Origin: Diphasiastrum complanatum
Lineage: Eukaryota; Streptophyta; Lycopodiopsida; Lycopodiales; Lycopodiaceae
Length of the DNA stretch: 64,000 nucleotides
Assembly: GCA_029204225.1 (NCBI GenBank)
Contig: CM055109.1
Coordinates: 5,707,053 to 5,771,052 of the forward strand
Direction of reading: 5' to 3'
Shown: in pieces, positions 55,925 through 64,000 of the stretch
How positions within the stretch are numbered: the first letter of the stretch is position 1
Layout: each line of letters starts with the position of its first letter
Made by a program: the position numbers and the translations under genes
The notes under the pieces: model-generated
Databases searched by the model: none
The model's input: only the letters and a program-made list of their open reading frames with translations
What the model was told of the DNA's origin: nothing

Positions 55925-55983
55925 ATTGCTCTTTGGAAAGCCAAGACACCACTCCATCACAAATGAAGGTTGCAAATGCACTA
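55925..55983 (-). other. 59-bp copia RNase H fragment
   Basis: The minus strand reads A-F-A-T-F-I-C-D-G-V-V-S-W-L-S-K-E-Q, the copia RNase H segment. It matches 16824-16873 (copia F) at most positions. It has no LTR or flanking copia sequence and lies just before the transposase-associated exon of CACTA I. Confidence 0.6.
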
Positions 55984-56340
55984 AATGTACAAAGACTATT
56001 TTGTCAATTTTTGTCACATGTTACAATTTGTCAATTTTCACTTGAATGACACTGAAAGAATTTGTGCAATTTGCAATTGGATTATTGGACCAATTTCAAC
56101 TAGAATATGATGAGAGGATACCATGTACATGCACACAATGCAAAGGCCTCAGAATTCGAACAAGGAGGATTGTCAACGATCATATTTGGGCCAATGGAGT
56201 GCACACAGAGAATCCAAGAGTACGAGAGGTAAACTCTTTAAAGTGGTTTTTGGAAATGCTTTAATCTTTGACCCTTATGACACTTCAAGTATAGTTTGGC
56301 CAATGAATTTTGAGTGATAGGATGAGTGCCACGATACTTC

Positions 56341-56505
56341 GAAGTTAATCTCTCACTTGCTTCTAAAAGAAAAAATCCAAATAGAATAATTAGATGAAGT
56401 TAATCTCTCACTTGCTTCTAAAAGGCAAAATCCAAATAGAATGATTAGATGAAGTTAATCTCTCACTTGCTTCTAAAAGAAAAAATCCAAATAGAATGAT
56501 TAGAT
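56341..56505. repeat. three copies of a 55-bp tandem repeat
   Basis: Units begin GAAGTTAATCTCTCACTTGC at 56341, 56396 and 56451; a fourth begins GTAGTTAATC at 56506 and breaks off. Copies differ at one to three positions, so it is recent. It lies in the long intron-like gap of CACTA I. Confidence 0.95.
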
Positions 56506-56555
56506 GTAGTTAATCTTGATTTCCATATCCAATCACCCATAATAGACTCATTCAC

Positions 56556-56558
<3 letters not shown>

Positions 56559-56646
<88 letters not shown>
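56559..56646. repeat. (AG)44 microsatellite
   Basis: 88 bp of uninterrupted AG. Perfect purity suggests recent expansion. Confidence 0.98.
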
Positions 56647-56648
<2 letters not shown>

Positions 56649-56875
56649 AAAGGTAACCAACACTCCCAATTCTAGGAAGGTGTGTAGCCCTTGTTTTCTT
56701 CCGTTAAAGGCACAGTTCAAATGTTTTTTTTGGAAGATGAGTTCCACAAAAAAGCCCAAACGCCACAGGGAGGGAGCATGTGGTGACATTTTGGAGTAGG
56801 ATATAATCGTGTGGTTCGGGAGTTTTGATTAGCACTTTTTAATGTTCTCTCTGTTTTTCTCTTCATGTGTGTTTA

Positions 56876-57018
56876 GGGTAGGTGTGGGTGGGTGGGTGTG
56901 TGCGTGCGTGTGTTTGTGTGTGTTTGTGTGTGTGCGTGTGTGTGTTTCATGCTACTGGTTTACGGTTTGTGTTATATATTAATTTATGTTTCATGCTTGA
57001 GAGAGAGAGAGAGAGAGA
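56876..57018. repeat. GT-rich stretch and short (GA) run
   Basis: GTGTGGGTGGGTGGGTGTGT and following GCGTGTG/TTTGTG variants at 56880-56946, then (GA)9 at 56999-57017, just before the splice acceptor of the SET segment. Together they resemble a polypyrimidine-free intron end. Confidence 0.8.
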
Positions 57019-57049
57019 CTGATACATCTAACATTTTCAACTTTTGCAG

Positions 57050-58023
57050 AAGAAGGAACATAAGTTGGTTTCAAGGAAAAGAGTTGCAAGAGAGATCGAG
57101 AATATTATTGATAGGATAAATCACATGAATGTCGATTTTGGATCGTCATTGGCCTTAGATAATGCTCTTGTTGATGATGACCCCTTGCATGATATAATTA
57201 GTTCATCAATGCCTTGTGATTCAATCCATGTCTCCAAATCTCTAGAACGTTCTTATCAGGACTCACGTGGATTCCACAAATTTGACCACCCCTTTAAAAA
57301 AGAGAACACGTCTTGGACGTATTATGACTAGTTTGAAAGATAATTGCAAATTACTACGCACTGTTGATGTGTCAAAAGACATTCTAGGTTCTTTGTCTGA
57401 CCTTCCTCTTCCACCTAGCTTGCAACCATTAGTAAAAACTTTCATTAGAAGTAGATATTTGTGTTGGCCACTCCAATCACCATTACCATTAAATGGAACA
57501 CCATTTACGTATTGGGGTCGAATGTACATGATCATGCCTAGTGAACACTTTCCTGAGACTGGTTTGGGACTTTTTGCATTGAGTAGTATTAAGGTCCCTC
57601 TAAATAGTGTTGTGACATTGATGCCATATGCAGGACCTCAATACAATTGGGGTGATTGGCATGCTTTGTGTTGTCACCAATGGAGGATGCAAGTATATGG
57701 CCTGAATTTAAATGCTTGTTCTTTAGAGGAGCAACGCAGGCAACATCTCAAGGGCAAATCGTGCATACATTGATGGACATCCAGATGTGAATGGAAACAT
57801 TGCTACATATATAAATAGTTCCATTGGCCACCCTCTATTGATGAATTGTGATTTTTAAGAACGCACCAATGGAAAAGAAGAATATTTTACTAGGAATGTA
57901 AAGGGCACTTATGTAATGGACTGTGCCACTAGATCTATTAGGTTTGGGGAGGAATTGTTCATCAAGTATAGTTTCAACCGTCCTCTACCCAAATGTTTGC
58001 AAAAGACAATAAGTCAAATGTGA
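57050..58023 (+). pseudogene. SET-domain (protein lysine methyltransferase-like) segment inside CACTA I
   Basis: It begins at a strong acceptor (TTTTCAACTTTTGCAG|AAGAAGG). Frame 1 is KKEHKLVSRKRVAREIENII onward; it shifts near 57260 to a frame with PLPPSLQPLVKTFIRSRYLC. The SET core then reads PETGLGLFALSSIKVPLNSV (canonical G-x-G-x-F-A-x3-I), with MPYAGP for the Y-x-G step. A second shift near 57745 leads to GNIATYINSSIGHP...NCDF (canonical N-x-R-F-I-N-H-S-C-x-P-N-C). TAA follows at 57856-57858, then VMDCATRSIRFGEELFIKYS (canonical A-x-R-x-I-x2-G-E-E-L-x-x-x-Y) and a terminal TGA at 58021. SET proteins methylate lysines using S-adenosylmethionine. Three lesions make it a pseudogene. It sits where the sister CACTA H gene has only an 85-bp intron, so it is extra to the transposon. 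It is recognised by motif only; the SET class is unknown. Confidence 0.65.
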
Positions 58024-58394
58024 AGATTTAAATTTTGTTGATATGCAGAGATGTATAATCCATGCATCTTGATTGTATTTGGTTTGTGTCATTAAATATG
58101 TCAAATGTTAGGAGCATAATTTATCATTTGTCTGGATGTTTACAGAAGATAATAAGTGAAAGATAATGAATGTGAAATTCATAAATATGTAAATATGTAG
58201 CACCGTGCAATCATTTGAGTTCATTGAATGTTAACAAGTTGAAAAGAAAAATGGTCTAATAGATACATTGGTATGTTCATACTTTTTAAACAAAGAGGTA
58301 ATTTATATTCATATGCAACATTTAGATCTATCAAGTATTGGGAGAAAATGTTTATGAAGCATTGTTTCAACCTACTTCTTGTTATTTTGGTATA
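58024..58394. other. remainder of the expanded CACTA I intron
   Basis: AT-rich, no coding sequence, between the SET segment and the next transposase exon (acceptor TTTGGTATATAG at about 58394). Confidence 0.45.
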
Positions 58395-60835
58395 TAGAAT
58401 TCTTCATCCTCATTTAGCATTGGAGACAATAATTCTCGTAATGGTTGACGTAGACGACGAATGCAATATAACGGTCCTCATATAAAGCAATTACCTTGTC
58501 GTCTACATCTAGGCTTAAAAGAGATGATGGAAATTGATGAGCACATTAATCAAGAGACTAATGCATCTGAATCTAGCTCATCTAGATCTACTTCTTTGCA
58601 AACAAGTTCCAACAATGAAAATGAGCCTCCAATGAATGATGAATTTTAAGTCATGGGAGACATGTTGGATGATATGCACGAGGACAATAGTGCAACTAGA
58701 CACAATGAACAAGATGAGGAGGCACTTTTGTCTAAAGAAGAAAAGAAATTGCGAGAAGAATCAAAGACCGCATTGTACCCTGGAGCAAAGACATCTAGTT
58801 TGGCGACTTCTCTGCTTCTATTAAATCTTCAAGCCAAATATAGATGGAGTGACCAAAGCCTCACATCATTATTTGAGTAAATTGTTTTTCATCTACTTGT
58901 CATTTTTGCTTTGAAACCAAATTTACAATTTGGACATCTAGTGATAATTTTTTTACAATGACTTCTTTTGTCATGTACAGACTATTGAAAAACAAAATTC
59001 TCCCAGAAGGGAATGTCATGCCTGAGACAAGAGATGAGGCACGAAAGATGTTGTCTAACATCGAGATGGACTACAAGCAATATCATGCATGTCCAAAAAA
59101 TTGTATTTTATATCAAGGAAGGTACGAATCACTCAAGAAATGTCCCATTTGTGATACTCCTCGATATAGAGATGATTTGCAAGGGGCAGCCATTCCGTGC
59201 AAAGTTTTACGACATTTTCCAGTAATTCCACGATTGCAACGTTTATTTCGTTGTAAATCTCTTGCACAACTTATGGACTGGTATGCACACCATAACTCTA
59301 CGGATGGGATGATGAGGGTACCTTCAGATTCACTGCATGGAAACACATCAACAAAGAGTATCCAAGCTTTACCAATGAGTCAAGAAATGTGAAATTTGGT
59401 CTTGCAACAGATGGTGTGAACCTCTTTGGTGTACGAGCAACTATGTGGTCCATTTGGCCTGTTTGCTTGGTATCTTATAATATTCCTCCTTGGTTGAGTA
59501 CAAAAAAGGGACACATTACGTTGGCACTTCTAATTCCTGGCCAACACAAGGTAAGAACATGGATGTGTATCTTGAGCCGCTTATTGACGAGTTGGAAGAT
59601 TTGTGGAAGGGGATAAAAGCATATGACATTTCGCACCCCTTACATGAGAGGGAGTTTAACCTACATGCCATTGTAATGTGGACAATGCATGACTATCCAG
59701 GATTAGGTCAATGCTCAAGTAATCATGCAAACAATGTCTATCTTGTGTACATAGGAGTTTGTTTATAGTTACATACAACTAGTAATTCCTGACATTTACA
59801 TGATATACTACAATGGCTATAATTATTCTGACATATACTTATTTTAATAGTGATTGATAGTATCCACTTGTTGGGCAGGCTTTCAAACGGCTGGAAAAAA
59901 TGTTTTTTTTTTGTGCGGGCCAAATCTTGTGGGAAGATACTCTTATAGTCTCAAAAAAGTGGTTTATAAAAATCATCGTAAATACTTGCATGAAGGCCAT
60001 CCATTCAAAGACGCTCATAGAAGAGGTTTTGGAGGAAGAGTTGAGAGAGATATGCCTCCAAAGAGGATGTCTGTGGAAGATTGGTGAAAACTATGGGAGG
60101 AATCTCAAGCAAAGCCAATCGATGGTATGAAAAAATTATCTATATTTCATCATTTGGAATATTGGAATAATTTTTTGATTAATCACCTACTTGATCCCAT
60201 GCGCATATTCTAAAAATGTGGGTGAATCTATTTGGAAACACTTGATTGGTGAAAAAGATATCATTGCTGCAAGGCACGATCTAAAAGAATCAAACACCAA
60301 AAAAGAATATTGGATAAAGGATGGTGAAGATCATGCTCCAAAAGTACTTGGACATTCACTAAGGAGGAGCTTAACCATGTGCGCTCCATTATTCATGACA
60401 TTAGAACACTGACTAGTTTTGCCCATTCTCTACGGTCATCATTCACAGTGGATGGAAAGTTGCAAGGTCTCAAATCTCATGATTGGCTAAAGATGATTCA
60501 ATTCATCTATCCATTTTCAATTCGTGGGTGCTTGTCAAAAGATATTTGTGAGACCATATACAAACTATCAATCATTATCAAGTATTTACATGTACTTGGT
60601 GTATTTTTTTATTTAGTATTTATTGATTGGAAATTCAAATAGACATAAAATGGATTGAATATGTTGCAGATGGATGTGTTCAAAAGAAATCCGTGAGCTG
60701 GATCTTCGCAAGAGACATGAGGATATGGTGGAGATTGTGTGCATGTTTGAGAGATATTTTCTAACTTCCATCATGGACTCACAAGTGCATTTATTGGTGC
60801 ACTTGGTTGAAGAAGTTTCTATTGTTGGTCCACTG

Positions 60836-61535
60836 TGTGAAAGTACTGTACTTTAGGACCATAAATGGATCTACAAAGATCCACAAGAGTGATTGGATGC
60901 TTGCTTAACAATCTATCAAAAAACTAGACACAAAAAAGTTGATCTAGATTGGCAATTTGACAAACAACAAGCATTAACAATCAAAAGCATTGATAAACAT
61001 TGAAATCTGAGCCCACACATGTGTACTACAGGCTGTAGTACGGCCTTCAACCTGAGAAACAAGTAGAAACTGATTTGGTTTCATTTGGATCACAAAAACT
61101 CAATGTACATAGTGAACTAGCTTGAGATTGCCAATGAGCTCCAAAAATTTTCTATCTTCTCACTATGGAGAGAGGGAATACATAGCAAATTCGACTTCCT
61201 TCTTGAAGTTAGGTGGATTTCCAGCATGTAATAAGGAAGTTAACTCACTCTCCTTGACCTAAAATGAAACCCTAGTCTATTTCCTAGAGTTATGCTTGGT
61301 AGGTAGCTAGTTGGTCAAATTTTCACCTTAAACTTAGGTGTAGGTCCTATAAAGTAGGGATGACCACCAAATAGACATGACCAACTCTCTTGACTTGACC
61401 TAACCTACATTAGGATGGGTTTCCCATGTGGCATCATGGCCTCACATGTGTGGGACCCACTTGTGTACACAATTTACACTATTCTACATGGTTTTTGATC
61501 AAGCTAGATCTGCCAATTTTTGGCAATTCTCCACA
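60836..61535 (-). repeat. 700-bp solo copia LTR inserted in CACTA I
   Basis: TGTGAAAGTACTG...CAATTCTCCACA, flanked by CACTG (60831-60835) and CAGTG (61536-61540), one mismatch in five. Removing it and one flank restores V-G-P-L-H-T-R with a donor (CACTAG|GTATAAG) that splices to W-M-F at 61654, as in gene H. No internal copia sequence is present, so it is a solo LTR. By analogy with copia A, the TGTGAAA end on the left suggests minus orientation, though this is weak. It holds ACACATGTGT (about 61014) and CACATGTGTG (about 61443). Confidence 0.8.
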
Positions 61536-63189
61536 CAGTGCACACTAGGTATAAGTGCATAAATTTTCTTTTGCATGTGTATTTAAACTAAATCGATTGA
61601 TACATGGACTCATTAAATAAAACAATTTTTTTTAACCATTTGTGACTTTTTAGGTGGATGTTCTTTATGAAAAGATACATGAAAGTCTTAAAAGATTTTG
61701 TGCATCAAAAGGCAAGGCTTGAAGGTAGCATGTCAGAGGAATGTTTAGTACATGAATCTCTCTTTTATGTTACTGAAATCCTGCACCAACTACATCCATC
61801 TGCTCCACTATTGTGGCGTGATGAGGAAGCTGAAGAGGTAACTAGTGAAAAACCTCAAGGGATGGGAAAGGTCCATAAGTTGGCACCCTTCCAACGAGGA
61901 AAAATTTCTACATTCGTGTTTTATAATTGTGGAGTTATGAATAAATGGTTAGACCTATATGAAGAAGAGAAAAAAGAGAGGGCCTTGTCTAGAAAGCGCC
62001 AACAATATAATAGAGGTAGACACATGGCCTCAAGTTCACATGATCTTGAGCCATTGCCCAAGGAATGCACTAGAGAGTGGATGCATGACACACTACAAAA
62101 AGCAACAAAAGAGGGACAAAAAATATCAAACGCAAAATGTGACTTTACAAGAGGATGCGAATGGAAGGTATTATTCTTTAGATACTTTATTATTAGAACA
62201 TTCTTGTTTATAACAATATTTGTTTAATCATTTTGAAACACTGTGTTCATTCACAGTGATTATTTATGAGATTTATGTTTGTCATGTGGCAGTGCAAAAT
62301 GTATAATGCTATATGGGCTCTTGGTTTCCACTATTGTGTTGAAAGGATTGATAACAAGAGATGCACACACGATTGTGGTGTAATAGCATCTTTCCAATAA
62401 GAAAGTCAAAGCAGTGCACGAGATCGAAATCCCATCTCAGGAGACATAGAATACGTAGGAACTATACAAAATATTTATGATGTGTCATTTGGTGAAAGTG
62501 GACACTATTTTTTATTTGATGTGAAATGATTCAAGGTAATGTGTAGAGGGCCAAATGCAACCGTAAAATCGGATCCAAGTGGAGATTTTGCGATTGATTC
62601 ATCAAAAACATTGAGCATGGAGTCCTTTGACACATTGGTGTTGCCTCGTCACTGTGAGCAGGTGCACATGCTATGCTATCATGTTTTTCATTTTATTGCA
62701 AGTGACTTCAGTATTTGAGTTTTCAATATGCTCTAAAATAATGATTTTTGCAGGTTTTTCTTCAATTAGATCGACTAAACAAGATGTGGTGGTTTGTAGC
62801 TCAAGTTGAACCACATTCACGACGAGTATTTGAGGGCGCAAATGTTGAGAATGAAATGGAAAACCTTCATTTTAACTATGAGATTGAGCTACCTAGAGAT
62901 GTAGTAAATCGTCAAACCATACTTGAAGCACCCACTTCCATAGATGTTAAGAATAGAAATTCTAATAGTCAGGATGATGAAATAATTTTTGAAAGTGAGA
63001 GTGATGATGAAAATCATCTAAGAGGGGATGAATTGCAAGATGTTGTTGCTAATGAAATTGATTCTTGCAATGCTTTCAAATGATTGTTATTTAGCCAAAA
63101 TAGAATCTCATTTATGGTCAAGTAAGTGAAAAGAATAGACATAGTTTGACTTCAATCCCATTTTTTTGGAGATAATGTCGGTGAAGATA

Positions 63190-63650
63190 GATGTACGGCT
63201 TCATGTTCCAAGAAAATTCTCATTTTTTAACAAATGTTGCAAAGGCAGTAAATCACTAAAAGCATGTGAATTAATGAAATCACCACCACAAACTATGACA
63301 AAACCAAATGTTTCATCATAGTCAATCCCCTTGAATTGAGCATATTCTTGGCAACTAGTCTTGTTTTATAATTGTTCACACTACCATCTTGATTAAGCTT
63401 GATTTAAAGACCCATTTGAAAACAGTAAAATTTTGTATCTTTGATGGAGGATCAATAATTTTACAAGTATTTCAAACAATGCATCATACACTCACTTTTC
63501 ATTGCATCAAATCACTCTTTTGTTGCTACAGTTTCATTCACACTTGAAGGAACATCATCAAACTTAAGGTAGTAATAAGGGCAATAAAAACTAATCAACT
63601 TGTAATTGCTTCTCTCTTCCTTGTATTTGAGCCTTGATGGTTGCATTTGG
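63190..63650 (-). pseudogene. copia J reverse transcriptase entry, decayed
   Basis: The minus strand reads NETVATKE-FDAMKSE, then IKLNQDGSVNNYKTRLVAK and a GIDYDETF-like patch. This is the start of copia reverse transcriptase, with stops (TGA for Trp after ATKE) and a lost frame. It lies directly next to the primer site, so gag, protease and integrase have been deleted. Confidence 0.6.
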
Positions 63651-63662
63651 GCTTTGATACCA
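63651..63662 (-). other. copia J primer binding site
   Basis: Minus-strand TGGTATCAAAGC, one base from the tRNA-Met type site, directly abutting an LTR at 63663. Confidence 0.7.
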
Positions 63663-64000
63663 TGTTAAAATCAGAGATTATGAATCTCATTTGGATACTA
63701 AAACATTGAAAAATCATCAAAGGTTTCACTTATATCTAATAGATAGAAAACTAGCACATAATTCAACCTATTTTGCATCTAATTGGCAAGAGCTTTTGAA
63801 CACCACAATAAAACTAGAAATAATTGATCTTCACATCTTGTCACACACGTGGAAAGTATAATACTTTGTTCAGATTCAGATCTATTCAGACACAAAAAAT
63901 ATCACATTCATCATTCATCAATTTCTCATTAAAGAACAAAATCACCATTTCTTGATAATCTCTCAAAGTATGTACAAAATGATCTCTCAATCCATATTAA
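63663..64000 (-). repeat. 5' LTR of copia J, cut by the window end
   Basis: Starts TGTTAAAATCAGAG next to the primer site and runs out of the window. It contains ACACACGTGG near 63846, the same kind of site seen in the other copia LTRs. Confidence 0.65.

Larger units (their letters stand above)
55502..63083 (+). pseudogene. CACTA I transposase gene (tnp2 type), decayed and interrupted
   Basis: Acidic N-terminal exons lie at 55502-55560 (SSSSDSDSSHDC, donor GCAG|GTATAC) and 55681-55842. The transposase-associated domain is 56046-56228 (IPCTCTQCKGLRIRTRRIVN). The gene resumes near 58395 and has YPGAKTSSLATSLLLLNLQA at 58774. The tnp2 core runs 58980-59720 (YKQYHACPKNCILYQ, LATDGVNLFG, YNIPPWL, MDVYLEPLIDELEDLW). 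The next exon starts at 59879 (INHLLDPMRIF), then the DUF4218-like part from 60671 (HLLVHLVEEVSIVGPL), interrupted by a solo LTR at 60836. It continues at 61654 and ends with a DUF4216-like part 62293 to 63083. Frameshifts lie near 59335, 59550 and 60060, TAA replaces Gln at about 62399 and TGA replaces Trp at 62527. Order and splice sites match gene H. Confidence 0.85.

Overview
The window is nuclear DNA from a land plant. It is AT-rich, gene-poor and dominated by transposable elements. Ty1/copia elements primed with the TGGTATCAGAGC tRNA-Met site, tnp2-type CACTA transposons, a decayed Ty3/gypsy element and one BURP-domain gene with a signal-peptide exon all point to plants. The long gene-free stretches fit a large repeat-rich genome (a gymnosperm or fern is possible), but the species cannot be fixed from the sequence.

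Layout. 0-5.5 kb: a motif-rich non-coding block and a decayed minus-strand Ty3/gypsy element with an intact-looking LTR and primer site. 6.0-11.1 kb: copia element C, which keeps gag, protease and the start of integrase but has reverse transcriptase replaced by an unrelated 'cargo' segment. 11.1-13.4 kb: copia D, internally deleted. 13.4-17.0 kb: minus-strand copia pieces E and F around one LTR; E carries the same cargo as C. 17-20.7 kb: non-coding DNA with a 184-bp GA tract and several short tandem arrays. 20.7-23.4 kb: copia G (gag-protease-integrase only), with a 368-bp MITE inserted. 26.8-28.0 kb: the only credible host gene, a two-exon PG1beta-like BURP gene on the minus strand. 28-34 kb: mostly anonymous DNA with a 183-bp duplication and a roughly 50-bp minisatellite bracketed by 107-bp direct repeats. 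34-36.8 kb: a deleted CACTA fragment, a 224-bp MITE, a GACGTC/GCGAC palindrome array typical of CACTA subterminal DNA, and a minus-strand accessory ORF. 36.8-49.1 kb: a clean nested pair. Copia A (minus, LTRs nearly identical, TSD TTCTT) is split by copia B (plus, LTRs apparently identical, TSD AACTC, intact 1316-codon polyprotein). 49.3-53.7 kb and 55.5-63.1 kb: two decayed CACTA tnp2 transposase genes (H and I). I carries a decayed SET-domain coding segment in what should be a transposase intron, plus a 700-bp solo LTR in an exon. 63.2-64 kb: the end of another minus-strand copia.

Order of events. CACTA H was hit by copia A, and A was then hit by B very recently. CACTA I took up the SET segment, simple repeats, a short copia RNase H fragment and a solo LTR. 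Most nonsense codons in the old elements are TGG, CGA or CAA changed to TGA, TAG or TAA, which fits decay of methylated DNA. The observations best worth following are the SET segment inside CACTA I, the cargo shared by copia C and E, a TGA at the same Trp codon in both tnp2 genes, and the CACACGTGTG palindrome that recurs in unrelated copia LTRs.
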